From: Pseudomonas sp. 8Z
GTDB lineage: Bacteria; Pseudomonadota; Gammaproteobacteria; Pseudomonadales; Pseudomonadaceae
Direction: 5' to 3'
Assembly (NCBI RefSeq): GCF_902506535.1
Contig: NZ_LR733827.1
Coordinates: 1,022,805 to 1,086,804 of the forward strand
DNA: 64,000 bases
The notes under the pieces are model-generated. The model searched no databases and was not told the DNA's origin. It saw nothing but the letters and a program-made list of their open reading frames with translations. A program made the translations under genes and the position numbers. Shown one piece after another: positions 25,235-33,936 of the stretch (positions are counted from its first letter, which is position 1; the number at the start of each line of letters is the position of its first letter).

Positions 25235-26425
25235 GGATGGTCTGAAATAGCCCGACATTTCCGGCCGACTTCGACCTCTGCCGATTTTGAACGCACCGAC
25301 CAGTCAAAACCGGTCAGGTTGTCCGCTCAGCGCTTCGTTTTTGGCCGTCACGAGCACCTCGTAGCGGCCATTCCTCACATTACAGGTGTACCTCTCCTGC
25401 GGTAGTCAGCAAATGTCGGCGCGCCATCCATAGGTTCGACAGGGCAAACAAGGTCATCAGATGAGCCGTGTTCTTCGCCAGACCTCGGAAGCGCGTCTTC
25501 ATGTAGCCGAACTGCCGCTTGATCACCCGGAACGGGTGTTCAACCTTGGCACGCACCTGGGCCTTGGCTTTCTCAATCTTGCGTCTGGCTTTGTAGAGCG
25601 GATTGTTCTTGCCCAGCTTCTTGTACGTGCTCCGGCGCGCCGCAATCTGCCAGATGACTTCGCGTCCTTCATGCTCAAGCCGCTTCTCGACGCCGGTGTA
25701 CCCAGCATCGGCCGCAACCATGTTCTCTTGGCCGTGCAGCAGTTTGTCGACCTGAGTAACGTCTGCAACATTGGCTGCCGTCCCGACCACGCTGTGCACC
25801 AGACCCGATTCCTCATCGACACCAATGTGAGCCTTCATGCCGAAGTAATACTGGTTGCCCTTCTTGGTCTGGTGCATTTCCGGGTCGCGCTTGCCGTCCT
25901 TGTTCTTCGTCGAACTGGGGGCATGGATCAACGTGGCATCGACGATGGTGCCTTGGCGCAGCGACAGGCCACGATCGCCCAGGTAGCCATTGATCACGCC
26001 AAGGATGCCGACCGCCAGCTCATGTTTCTCCAACAAACGACGGAAGTTGAGGATGGTGGTTTCGTCGGGAATGCGCTCCAGGCTTAGCCCAGCGAACTGA
26101 CGCAGGATGGTCGTCTCGTACAGCGCTTCTTCCATAGCAGGATCGCTGTAGCCGAACCAGTTCTGCATCAGGTGCACACGCAGCATCGCCATCAGCGGGT
26201 AGGCTGGACGGCCGCCGTCACCCTTCGGGTAATGCGGTTCGATCAAGGCAAGCAACCCCTTCCACGGCACCACCTGATCCATCTCGATCAGGAACAATTC
26301 TTTGCGGGTCTGCTTGCGCTTACCTGCGTACTCGGCGTCGGCGAAGGTCATCTGCTTCATGGAAAAACTCGGCTGGCGGGATCAGCGTATTTCAACAGAT
26401 TCGGGAAGTCTTTTTCAGACCATCC
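25235..26425. mobile_element. IS5-family insertion sequence, complete, 1,191 bp
   Basis: Imperfect terminal inverted repeats GGATGGTCTGAAATAG (25235-25250) and, at the other end, GGATGGTCTGAAAAAG read from 26425 inward (15 of 16 identical). The element is flanked by the direct repeat TTAG (25231-25234 and 26426-26429), a YTAR target duplication typical of the IS5 group. It carries one intact transposase gene, so it may be active. Confidence 0.92.
25380..26360 (-). CDS. IS5-family DDE transposase, 326 aa
   Basis: N-terminal IS5 domain (MKQMTFADAEYAGKRKQTRK) and DDE_Tnp_1 core: D in TIVDATLIHAPSS, D in VAADAGYTG and E in RAKVEHPFRVIKRQFGY, the R-x3 region after the glutamate being typical of IS5. 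The frame is complete with no internal stop. It lies wholly within the inverted repeats. It catalyses cut-and-paste transposition of the element. Confidence 0.95.
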   Translation of the reverse strand: MKQMTFADAEYAGKRKQTRKELFLIEMDQVVPWKGLLALIEPHYPKGDGGRPAYPLMAMLRVHLMQNWFGYSDPAMEEALYETTILRQFAGLSLERIPDETTILNFRRLLEKHELAVGILGVINGYLGDRGLSLRQGTIVDATLIHAPSSTKNKDGKRDPEMHQTKKGNQYYFGMKAHIGVDEESGLVHSVVGTAANVADVTQVDKLLHGQENMVAADAGYTGVEKRLEHEGREVIWQIAARRSTYKKLGKNNPLYKARRKIEKAKAQVRAKVEHPFRVIKRQFGYMKTRFRGLAKNTAHLMTLFALSNLWMARRHLLTTAGEVHL

Positions 26426-26429
26426 TTAG

Positions 26430-26901
26430 AGGCGCCCCTTGCCCGCCCGGCATGCGCAGGCCACACGACTACGAGTTGAAGCACGTCGTCGGCATTGCAC
26501 CGACTGCCTATCAGTATCAGGACACCTGGGCCGTACTCATATCTAGAAAAGGTGAAGCCTGGTTGAAACCGGCCTGCAATGCTCATTTACAGCAGGTAAA
26601 GCACGGCTCCCCCGCCATTGCTCAGCTGTATTTGGCAAGTGCGCCATCGGTATCGCCTGACCTTCGCTCGACGACTGTTCGTACAACCCTTAAGCCCTCC
26701 TCCGCAAAGACCACAAAACTGCAACAAAAACCTTACAGTCACTGCCAAAGAAAGCTTTTAAATGTGGCCAAAACCTGCATTCGTAAATAAAACATTACAG
26801 AAGCACACGAAACAACCCATTCCCATGCGAGCGCGCGCCCTACACGACAGAAGACTTATGCCCCATGCTTGCAGGTAAAAAACAACAGAGGGACGGCCAC
26901 A
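26430..26901. promoter_or_regulatory. Upstream region of phhA, no gene seen
   Basis: About 470 bp between the IS element and phhA. It holds an inverted repeat TTTAC-AGCAG-GTAAA (26586-26600), reminiscent of the half-sites of TyrR boxes but in reversed order. No clear sigma-54 promoter with correct GG/GC spacing was found: TGGCCAAAACCTGC near 26764 is one base short. PhhR control of phhA from this region is likely from family knowledge but not shown by a clear box. Confidence 0.35.
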
Positions 26902-27687
26902 ATGAAGAGCACGCAATATCTGGCCAGACAGCCGGATGCAAATGGCCTTATCCACTACCCCGAACAAGAGCATCGGGTGTGGAACACCCTGATCACCCGA
27001 CAGCTAGAGGTGATACAGAATCGCGCCTGCCAAGAATATCTGGACGGCATCGAGCAACTTGCCCTGCCACTGGACCGCATACCTCAGCTCGGCGAGATCA
27101 ACCGCGTGCTGGCCTCCACTACCGGCTGGCAAGTGGCGCAAGTACCAACGCTCATTCCCTTTCAGATGTTTTTTGAATTGCTATCGCGCAAGCAGTTTCC
27201 CGCCGCGACCTTTATCCGCACAGCCGCAGAACTGGACTACCTGCAGGAACCGGACATCTTTCACGAGCTATTCGGCCACTGCCCTCTGCTAACCAACCCG
27301 TGGTTTGCCGAATTTACCCACACCTACGGCAAACTTGGCCTCAAGGCCACGAAAGAGCAACGTGTCTACCTGGCGCGCTTGTATTGGCTAACCATAGAGT
27401 TCGGACTGCTCGACACACCTGCAGGTCTGCGCATCTATGGTGGTGGCATTCTCTCTTCACCGAAGGAAACCCTTTACGCGTTGTCCAATGAGCCGGAGCA
27501 TCAACCATTCGATCCACTGGAGGCGATGCGAACGCCATATCGCATCGATATTCTGCAACCGCTGTACTTCGTACTGCCGCAGCTCAAGCACCTGTTCGAA
27601 CTGGCGCAACAAGACATCATGCCCCTGGTGCAGCAGGCCATGCAGTTAGGCCTGCATGCCCCGAAGTTTCCAACCAGAGCTGCATGA
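26902..27687 (+). CDS. phhA: Phenylalanine 4-monooxygenase
   Basis: A 261-residue bacterial phenylalanine hydroxylase. The iron ligands are H121 and H126 in FHELFGHCPLL and E166 in YWLTIEFGLL. It lacks the regulatory domain of the animal enzyme, as expected. It converts phenylalanine to tyrosine with tetrahydrobiopterin and oxygen. The ATG at 26902 follows AGAGGGA; a start 11 codons upstream lacks a ribosome-binding site. phhB follows after 81 bp and recycles the pterin. Confidence 0.96.
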   Translation: MKSTQYLARQPDANGLIHYPEQEHRVWNTLITRQLEVIQNRACQEYLDGIEQLALPLDRIPQLGEINRVLASTTGWQVAQVPTLIPFQMFFELLSRKQFPAATFIRTAAELDYLQEPDIFHELFGHCPLLTNPWFAEFTHTYGKLGLKATKEQRVYLARLYWLTIEFGLLDTPAGLRIYGGGILSSPKETLYALSNEPEHQPFDPLEAMRTPYRIDILQPLYFVLPQLKHLFELAQQDIMPLVQQAMQLGLHAPKFPTRAA

Positions 27688-27768
27688 ACCCAGAGCGCCG
27701 CGTTTTCGTCCACGATAGAGCGCAGACGCGAGCTCTGCGCCACCACCAACACCTTCAGGAGGGTATCC

Positions 27769-28122
27769 ATGAGTCTTGCCCAAGCCCAATGCGAAGCTTG
27801 CCGCGCCGATGCACCGAAAGTGTCCGAAGAAGAGCTTGCCGAACTGATCCGCGAGATACCCGACTGGAATATCGAGGTACGGGGTGACCACATGGAATTG
27901 GAACGCACATACCTATTCAAAAACTTTCGTCACGCCCTGGCCTTTTCCAACGCAGTAGGCGCCATCGCCGAGGAAGTTGGTCACCATCCCGCACTGCTCA
28001 CCGAATGGGGCAAAGTTACCGTGACTTGGTGGAGCCACGAAATGCGCGGCCTGCACCGCAATGATTTCATCATGGCAGCCCGCACGGACGTAATTGCCGC
28101 CGACGCCGAAGGGCGTAAATAG
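27769..28122 (+). CDS. phhB: Pterin-4a-carbinolamine dehydratase
   Basis: A 117-residue PCD/DCoH protein. The signature EEVGHHPALLTEWGKVTVTW contains the catalytic histidine pair. It dehydrates 4a-hydroxytetrahydrobiopterin formed by PhhA. AGGAGG precedes the ATG at ideal distance. The third gene of the P. aeruginosa operon, the aminotransferase phhC, is not present next to it. Confidence 0.95.
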   Translation: MSLAQAQCEACRADAPKVSEEELAELIREIPDWNIEVRGDHMELERTYLFKNFRHALAFSNAVGAIAEEVGHHPALLTEWGKVTVTWWSHEMRGLHRNDFIMAARTDVIAADAEGRK

Positions 28123-28186
28123 GCATCCTGCACCGGTAGGACGAAGATCGCACGAGGCTGGGCCAGAATAGACAGAGCGAGCCTGG

Positions 28187-28215
28187 GCTTTGCACGAGCA
28201 ATAACCGTGCAAAGC
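28187..28215 (+). terminator. Hairpin after phhB
   Basis: Arms GCTTTGCACG/CGTGCAAAGC with a 9-base loop, 65 bp after the phhB stop. No strong T-run follows, so the call is tentative. Confidence 0.45.
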
Positions 28216-28331
28216 TCGATACCGAGACGGCCCCACTAAATGGCTCAGAAAGCGAGCAGAGCTGGAATAAGATTTACCCGCTGTAAATCAGGCAGGCACT
28301 CCAAATCAGATTGCCACCATGCCTGGCCCGC

Positions 28332-28685
28332 TCAGAGCTCCAGGCAGTTACGCCGATTACTGAAAGTTTCCCGGCGCATTTCACGCACATCCATGGACAA
28401 GGCAGGCACCTCTGGCAGGCGCTCGAGCAACGCGCGCACCACCCGCCGCGAAAGCTCACGCCGCTGCTCCTCATCACGCCCACTGAGCACATAACAAATC
28501 AAATGCACAAAGAGCCCTGGCTCACCTGCTACATAAGCATGCTGGTATAGGCTCAGACGCACCTTGATGTCGCTTGGTGGGCACACGCCACTGGCCGCGA
28601 TGTGCTCATGCACAAGGCGCAACAACTCGTCCTCACTAATAAACTGCAGCACCTCAGCCGAGGCCTCGATTAGGCAATGCGGCAT
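28332..28685 (-). CDS. 5-carboxymethyl-2-hydroxymuconate isomerase (CHMI) family protein, 117 aa
   Basis: Begins MPHCLIEAS, which leaves the catalytic N-terminal proline of the CHMI/tautomerase fold after methionine removal. Length and the HAYVAGEPGLFVHL segment fit HpaF-type CHMI. The ATG at 28685 is chosen because it places proline second and has GGGAGAG upstream; a longer frame would destroy this feature. CHMI acts in homoprotocatechuate catabolism, but no hpa genes are nearby, so its role here may differ. It is convergent with phhB. Confidence 0.82.
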   Translation of the reverse strand: MPHCLIEASAEVLQFISEDELLRLVHEHIAASGVCPPSDIKVRLSLYQHAYVAGEPGLFVHLICYVLSGRDEEQRRELSRRVVRALLERLPEVPALSMDVREMRRETFSNRRNCLEL

Positions 28686-28874
28686 GGCAAACTCTCCCTT
28701 GCGTAAAACTTGTACGTTATCACACAACATACCTGAATCGAGGGCAGCAGATGCCACAGACAATGATTGAGGCATGCTTCAAGATTAAGCAGAAAATTAC
28801 CCGACACGCTCAACTCGCCAGCCATCAGGGGCTGATAGAGACGAACCCGACCATTGCAGCCAGAGTTTAGGGGG

Positions 28875-28908
28875 CGCCCCTGGCGCCGTATATGAGGCGC
28901 CAGGGGCG
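28875..28908 (-). terminator. Hairpin terminator after the QorB-like gene
   Basis: Perfect 13-bp arms (CGCCCCTGGCGCC and its complement) with an 8-base loop, 25 bp after the stop of the minus-strand reductase gene. No long T-run on the minus strand. Confidence 0.65.
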
Positions 28909-28932
28909 TTTGTCTACTAGCGGTGTGAGTTT

Positions 28933-29808
28933 TTAGGAAGCCAGAACCTGATTCACGGTTTCGCTTAGCGGTGTGGTCGGGCGCCCGATGAGTCGGCTTA
29001 AGGTCTTACCCGACTCGTACAGCGAACCCTCTGCCGCCCGTGCATCACTTTCGGCGAGCATCTCAGCGAAACCTTCGGGCAGCCCTACGTCGATAAGCGC
29101 AGCTCTGTAGTCGGCCTCAGGCAGGTTCTGGTAGCGCACCGGGTGGTTAGCCTGACGGGTAATTTCAGCAGCGAAATCGGCCAGGGTGTATGCCTCGTCA
29201 CCAGCCAGCTCATAGACCTTACCTGCGTGTTGTGCAATCTCCCCGGCCATCACCATGGCAGCCGCCTCGGCGTAATCACGGCGCGCGGCCAGCGACAGTT
29301 GACCATTACCGGCAGCGCCCAGGACGATGCCATGCTCCAGTGCAGCAGGCACACTTTGAGCGTAATTCTCGCTATACCAGCCATTGCGCAGTAGCGTGAA
29401 TGGCAAACCACTAATGCGAATCAGCGCTTCAGTTTCGCGATGCTCACGCGCCAAAGCCATTGGGCTGGTATCAGCATGCAGCAGGCTGGTGTATGCAATC
29501 AGCTTGACTCCCGCCGTTACGGCAGCCTCCACCACGTTGCGATGCTGGGCAGTACGTTGCCCGACCTCACTGGAGGAAATCAGCAGCAATTTGTCCACGC
29601 CCATCATGGCGCTGGTCAAAGCGACGAGGTCGTTGTAATCGGCAACGCGTAATTCGACACCCTGCTGCGCCAGATCGAGAGCCTTACCGGCATCACGCAC
29701 CAAACCAACAATATGTAGATGCGGCGCCCGACGCTGCAGGGCAGAGATGACCAAGCGACCCAGTTGGCCATTGGCACCAGTGATCAAGACGGTTTCAAAA
29801 GTAGCCAT
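28933..29808 (-). CDS. NmrA/QorB-like NAD(P)H:quinone oxidoreductase, 291 aa
   Basis: An atypical short-chain dehydrogenase with the nucleotide-binding motif TGANGQLGR near residues 10-18. The segment LIAYTSLLHADTSPMALAREHRETE matches YtfG/QorB, which reduces quinones with NADPH. The ATG at 29808 is preferred over a GTG nine bases upstream because that GTG is part of the GAGGTG ribosome-binding sequence. It is divergent from an HxlR regulator, a pairing known for redox-responsive quinone reductases. Confidence 0.87.
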   Translation of the reverse strand: MATFETVLITGANGQLGRLVISALQRRAPHLHIVGLVRDAGKALDLAQQGVELRVADYNDLVALTSAMMGVDKLLLISSSEVGQRTAQHRNVVEAAVTAGVKLIAYTSLLHADTSPMALAREHRETEALIRISGLPFTLLRNGWYSENYAQSVPAALEHGIVLGAAGNGQLSLAARRDYAEAAAMVMAGEIAQHAGKVYELAGDEAYTLADFAAEITRQANHPVRYQNLPEADYRAALIDVGLPEGFAEMLAESDARAAEGSLYESGKTLSRLIGRPTTPLSETVNQVLAS

Positions 29809-29833
29809 TGTGTTCACCTCGTAGACTAGAATG

Positions 29834-29846
29834 AGAACCAGGTTCT
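29834..29846. promoter_or_regulatory. Operator-like palindrome between qorB-like and hxlR-type genes
   Basis: AGAACC-A-GGTTCT, a 13-bp perfect palindrome midway in the 81-bp divergent gap. HxlR proteins bind as dimers to such sites, so it is the best candidate operator for the adjacent regulator. Confidence 0.6.
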
Positions 29847-29889
29847 ATAGTGAGACCACTTCGATAAAGGTGGAAGGAGGCAGTTTTTC

Positions 29890-30327
29890 GTGACTAGGTT
29901 ACCTGCAGATAACCCATCTACTGCTCGCGCCTACCTGGCAGCCAACTTCGAGGCCTGGAGCGAGCTACCGTTCAACGCCGGGCTTTGCCCTGTACGAGAT
30001 GTGCTTGATCATCTCGGCAGCAAATGGACAACCCTGATACTCCTGGCCCTAACCCAACGCGCACTACGTTTTAGTGAAGTGCACCGCGCTGTGCCGGATA
30101 TTTCCAAACGCATGCTGACGCAGACCTTGCGCGAGCTGGAGCGCGACGGCTTGATCGAGCGTTGCGTCTACGCCACCAAACCACCGAGCGTGGAATACAG
30201 CATGAGTGCCGTAGGCGAGTCGCTCATGGTGCCGTTGGCCAAGCTGCTCGATTGGGCACATGACACTCACCCCAGCATCATCGATGCCCGCCAGCGCTAC
30301 GACACCGCCCAACCCAAAAGCGCCTGA
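29890..30327 (+). CDS. HxlR-family transcriptional regulator, 145 aa
   Basis: The HxlR winged helix runs from DVLDHLGSKWTTLILLAL to SVEYSMSAVGESL. A cysteine just before it (GLCPVRDVL) occupies the place of the redox-sensing cysteine in YodB/QorR-type regulators, so oxidative or quinone sensing is plausible. The start is GTG with GGAGG upstream. It is divergent from the quinone reductase gene it probably represses. Confidence 0.88.
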   Translation: MTRLPADNPSTARAYLAANFEAWSELPFNAGLCPVRDVLDHLGSKWTTLILLALTQRALRFSEVHRAVPDISKRMLTQTLRELERDGLIERCVYATKPPSVEYSMSAVGESLMVPLAKLLDWAHDTHPSIIDARQRYDTAQPKSA

Positions 30328-30634
30328 TCCTCCGCAGAGGGCGCCTCCCGCCCTCACGGCATCCCTCCTCCCAAGCAGCGCATGCCTAAAGGCTGCGCGC
30401 GCGCAGTCACACCCACACTCCAGAGCAGCGGCTCGCAGAGAGCGCAGAGGCTTCCTCCAACCTGTTTCCCATGGAGATAAAAAAATTCCCCTCAGGCATA
30501 GACACACTCACTCCATTCACTTATAAAAATAACCTCTACGAAAAATAGATTCTCCAGGGTAAATATTCTTCATAGAAGAAAAAACCTTTTATCTATAAAG
30601 ATTTCCTGCCGCCGCCCCCAGCAGAGGATTCGCC
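30328..30634. other. Intergenic region upstream of purU
   Basis: About 307 bp without a gene. A 7-bp GC stem (30337-30343/30349-30355) follows hxlR but lacks a T-run. From about 30480 the sequence becomes AT-rich and should hold the promoter of the purU-folD-sox operon; I could not fix -35/-10 boxes or a GbdR-type site with confidence. Confidence 0.35.
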
Positions 30635-31501
30635 ATGCAGCACGCCAAACACCCCTACGTGATCAAGATTAGTTGCCCGGCCACATCCGGCATCGTCGCC
30701 GCTGTCACGTCCTTTCTCGCCGATCATGGCTGCTACATCAGCGAAATGGCGCAGTTCGACGATGAGGTCAGCGGCGCCTTCTTCATGCGCGCGGTCTTTC
30801 GCTTCAATGCAGGCTTCTCTGGAGACATTCAGCAAATTCAGACGGGCTTTGCCGAGGTCGCCGAGCGCTTCGAGATGACCTGGGAACTGCACGACACCAC
30901 CGCGCCGATGCGTGTGCTGCTGATGGTCAGCAAGTACGACCACTGCCTGGCAGACCTGCTCTATCGCCACCAAAAAGGCGAGCTGCAAATGAAGATCACC
31001 GCCATCGTCTCCAACCACCTCGACCTGCGACCGATGGCCGAGCGCGAGGGCATCCGCTTCATCTATCTGCCGGTGACCAAGGACACCAAGGCCCAGCAGG
31101 AAGCCGAGCTGCTGAAGATCGTCGACGAGACCCAGACCGACCTGGTGGTGCTGGCGCGCTACATGCAGATCCTCTCCGACGATCTATGCAAGCAGCTCTC
31201 CGGCCGCGCCATCAACATCCACCACTCCTTCCTGCCCGGTTTCAAGGGCGCCAAGCCTTACCACCAGGCCTTCGACCGTGGCGTCAAGCTGATCGGCGCC
31301 ACCGCCCACTACGTCACCTCGGATCTCGACGAAGGCCCGATCATCGAGCAGGAGGTGCAACGCGTGGACCACAACTACACCCCCGACGCCCTGGTGGCGG
31401 TGGGCCGCGACACCGAAACCGTGGCCCTGTCCAAGGCGGTCAAGTACCACCTCGAACACCGCGTGTTCCTCAATCACGACAAGACGGTGATCTTCCGGTG
31501 A
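30635..31501 (+). CDS. purU: Formyltetrahydrofolate deformylase
   Basis: A 288-residue PurU: an ACT domain (about 8-85) and a formyltransferase fold with the catalytic region AINIHHSFLPGFKGAKPYHQ (N, H, then D in YVTSDLDEGPII). It hydrolyses 10-formyl-THF to THF and formate. First gene of an operon with folD and sarcosine oxidase, where it completes conversion of the demethylation C1 unit to formate. Its stop overlaps the folD start (GTGA). AGAGGA lies before the ATG. Confidence 0.95.
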   Translation: MQHAKHPYVIKISCPATSGIVAAVTSFLADHGCYISEMAQFDDEVSGAFFMRAVFRFNAGFSGDIQQIQTGFAEVAERFEMTWELHDTTAPMRVLLMVSKYDHCLADLLYRHQKGELQMKITAIVSNHLDLRPMAEREGIRFIYLPVTKDTKAQQEAELLKIVDETQTDLVVLARYMQILSDDLCKQLSGRAINIHHSFLPGFKGAKPYHQAFDRGVKLIGATAHYVTSDLDEGPIIEQEVQRVDHNYTPDALVAVGRDTETVALSKAVKYHLEHRVFLNHDKTVIFR

Positions 31502-32373
31502 GCGCGCAACTGATCGACGGCAAGGCCGCCGCCGCGCGCGTGCTCGCCGAAGTATCCAGCAGCGTGACCGCGCTCAAGGCCCAGGGCATCGAGCCGGCGC
31601 TGGCCGTGGTGCTGGTCGGCGATGACCCGGCCAGCCAGGTCTACGTGCGCAACAAGGTGCTGCGCGCGGGCGAAGTGGGCATCCGCTCACTGGAATACCG
31701 CCTGAGTGCCGACGCCAGCGCCGAGGCGGTGCTGGAAGTGGTGGCAGCGCTCAATGCCGACGCATCGGTCAACGGCATTCTGGTGCAGTTGCCGCTGCCG
31801 GCGCATATCGATGAAACCCGCGTGCTGCAGGCCATCGACCCGGCCAAGGACGTCGACGGTTTCCACAGCGAGAACGTCGGCGGCCTCAGCCAGGGCCGCC
31901 CGGTGCTCACCCCTTGCACCCCGGCCGGCTGCATGCGCCTGTTGCGCGACACCCTCGGCGAGCTGTCCGGCAAGCATGCCGTGGTGGTCGGCCGCTCGAA
32001 CATCGTCGGCAAGCCGATGGCGGCACTGCTGCTGGCCGCCAACTGCAGCGTCAGCGTGCTGCATTCGCGCAGCGTCAAGCCGGAGAAGCTCTGCGGCCAG
32101 GCCGACATCGTCGTCGCCGCCGTCGGTCGCCCGCGGATGATCGGCGCCGACTGGATAAAACCCGGCGCAGTGGTGATCGACGTCGGTATCAACCGCATCG
32201 AGGAAGACGGCCGCTCGCGTCTGGTCGGCGATGTCGACTTCGACGCCGTACGCCAGGTGGCCTCGGCCATTACCCCAGTGCCCGGTGGCGTCGGCCCCAT
32301 GACCATCGCCCTGCTGATGCAAAACACTGTCACCGCCGCCCGCCAGCAACATGGCCTGACGGCCCAGGAGTAA
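31498..32373 (+). CDS. folD: Bifunctional methylene-THF dehydrogenase/methenyl-THF cyclohydrolase
   Basis: A 291-residue FolD starting at a GTG that overlaps the purU stop by 4 bp. Motifs include GDDPASQVYVRNK, NGILVQLPLP, the NADP-binding GRSNIVGKPMA, and PVPGGVGPMT. It oxidises 5,10-methylene-THF made by sarcosine oxidase to 10-formyl-THF. A dedicated folD inside a sarcosine oxidase operon is less usual than the PAO1 order with glyA. An open frame extends upstream through purU but that part is a shadow. Confidence 0.94.
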   Translation: MSAQLIDGKAAAARVLAEVSSSVTALKAQGIEPALAVVLVGDDPASQVYVRNKVLRAGEVGIRSLEYRLSADASAEAVLEVVAALNADASVNGILVQLPLPAHIDETRVLQAIDPAKDVDGFHSENVGGLSQGRPVLTPCTPAGCMRLLRDTLGELSGKHAVVVGRSNIVGKPMAALLLAANCSVSVLHSRSVKPEKLCGQADIVVAAVGRPRMIGADWIKPGAVVIDVGINRIEEDGRSRLVGDVDFDAVRQVASAITPVPGGVGPMTIALLMQNTVTAARQQHGLTAQE

Positions 32374-32378
32374 ACGCA

Positions 32379-33617
32379 ATGCCTTTTGCCCTACTCAAAT
32401 ACGGCCTGTCCTCGGAATACCCCGTGGAGGTCGACCTGCCTGCGCCGAAGGAACTCAAGTCGGCCTATGACGTGGTCATCATCGGCGGCGGCGGCCATGG
32501 CCTGGCCACTGCCTATTACCTGGCCAAGTACCACGGCGTCACCAACGTCGCGGTGCTGGAGAAGGCCTACCTCGGCGGCGGCAACACCGCGCGCAACACG
32601 GCGGTGATCCGCTCCAACTACCTCACCAGCGAAGGCGTGCGCTTCTACGCCGAGTCGGTGCGGATGTTCAAGGAGCTGTCTAACGAGTTCGACTTCAACA
32701 TCATGTATTCCGAGCGCGGCCAGCTCACCCTGGCGCACACCGACGCCACCGTGCGCGCCTTCCGCCAGCGCGCCGAGGTGAACAAGCACTTCGGTGGCCG
32801 CACCGAAATGATCGACCGCCAGCAGATCCGCGAACTGGTGCCAATGCTCAACCTCGACCCCGGCCATATCCCGGTGCTCGCCGGCCTCTGGCACATCGAC
32901 GGCGCCACCGCCCGTCACGACGCCGTGGCCTGGGGCTACGCCAAGCAGGCGGCCAAGCGTGGCGTGGAGATCCATCAACTGACCGAAGTGCAGGACTTCG
33001 TCGTCGAGAACGGCAAGGTCACGGCAGTGCAGACCAACCGGGGCACCGTGCGCTGTGGCTGCGTAGTGCAGGCGGTGGCTGGCGCCAGCTCGCTGCTGAT
33101 GAACAAGCTGAACATCAAGGCGCCGATCCACACCTACCCGCTACAGGCCATGGTCACCCAGCCGTTCAAGCCTTTTCTCGATCCGCTGGTGAGCTCCAGT
33201 GCACTGCACTGCTACGTGCAGCAGACCAGCCGTGGCGAGATCGTCTTCGGCGGCGGCTCCGATCCTTACCCGCTGTACAACACGCGCTCCACACTGGATC
33301 TGAAGGAAAGCCTGCTGACGGCAGCCATCGAGATGTTCCCCTTCATGGCCGGCGCCAAGCTGATGCGCCAGTGGGCCGGCAGCACCGACATGACCCCGGA
33401 CTACAGCCCGATCATGGGTCTCTCACCGCTGGACAACTACTACCTCGACGCCGGCTGGGGCACCTGGGGCTTCAAGGCCACGCCAATCTGCGGCAAGACC
33501 ATGGCCGAGCTGGTCGCTACCGGCCAGCCCCCGGCGCTGATCAAACCCTTCGCCCTTGAGCGCTTCTCGACCTTCCGCCAGGTCAACGAGATGGGCGCCA
33601 CGGCTGCCAGTCACTGA
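32379..33617 (+). CDS. soxB: Heterotetrameric sarcosine oxidase, beta subunit
   Basis: A 412-residue flavoprotein. The FAD-binding motif VVIIGGGGHGLATAYYLA lies near residues 35-52. The DAO-family fold continues to DYSPIMGLSPLDNYYLDAGWG (in parts), and a conserved WGTWGFKATPICGKTMAE closes the FAD site. The beta subunit carries FAD and covalent FMN at the interface with alpha. It oxidises sarcosine to glycine. AGGAG precedes the ATG at 32379, five bases after folD. Confidence 0.95.
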   Translation: MPFALLKYGLSSEYPVEVDLPAPKELKSAYDVVIIGGGGHGLATAYYLAKYHGVTNVAVLEKAYLGGGNTARNTAVIRSNYLTSEGVRFYAESVRMFKELSNEFDFNIMYSERGQLTLAHTDATVRAFRQRAEVNKHFGGRTEMIDRQQIRELVPMLNLDPGHIPVLAGLWHIDGATARHDAVAWGYAKQAAKRGVEIHQLTEVQDFVVENGKVTAVQTNRGTVRCGCVVQAVAGASSLLMNKLNIKAPIHTYPLQAMVTQPFKPFLDPLVSSSALHCYVQQTSRGEIVFGGGSDPYPLYNTRSTLDLKESLLTAAIEMFPFMAGAKLMRQWAGSTDMTPDYSPIMGLSPLDNYYLDAGWGTWGFKATPICGKTMAELVATGQPPALIKPFALERFSTFRQVNEMGATAASH

Positions 33618-33627
33618 GGTTCGCACC

Positions 33628-33936
33628 ATGAAGATCATGCCCTGCCCGCTCAACGGGCCTCGCAACATCAACGAATTCACCTACGGCGGCGAACTCAAGC
33701 GCATGCCCGATCCGAACACCTGCTCGGACGCCGAATGGGCCGACTACGTGTTCAACAGCGAGAACATCGCCGGCGTCGTCACCGAATGGTGGATGCACAA
33801 CGCCTCCAGCTACTGGTTCCTGGCCGAGCGCCACACCGTCAGCGACGAGATCCTGCGCACCTTCGACCCCAAGGAACTGTTCGACCGCCGCGTCGACTTC
33901 GCCGCGCCTGCCAAACCCCAGGAGGTGAGCGCATGA
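33628..33936 (+). CDS. soxD: Heterotetrameric sarcosine oxidase, delta subunit
   Basis: A 102-residue subunit. The early cysteine (IMPCPLNG) and the later cysteine and histidine (NTCSDAEW, WWMHNASS) fit the zinc site of SoxD. Start at 33628 gives the standard MKIMPCP N-terminus. Overlaps soxA by 4 bp (ATGA). Confidence 0.93.
   Translation: MKIMPCPLNGPRNINEFTYGGELKRMPDPNTCSDAEWADYVFNSENIAGVVTEWWMHNASSYWFLAERHTVSDEILRTFDPKELFDRRVDFAAPAKPQEVSA

Noticed and set aside
26764..26777. Sigma-54-like TGGC...TGC before phhA
   Set aside because: The distance between the GG and GC elements is one base short of the strict spacing.
31186..31497. Extended N-terminus for FolD
   Set aside because: The extra 104 codons lie out of frame over purU and are arginine/proline-rich shadow; the GTG overlapping the purU stop gives the normal FolD start.
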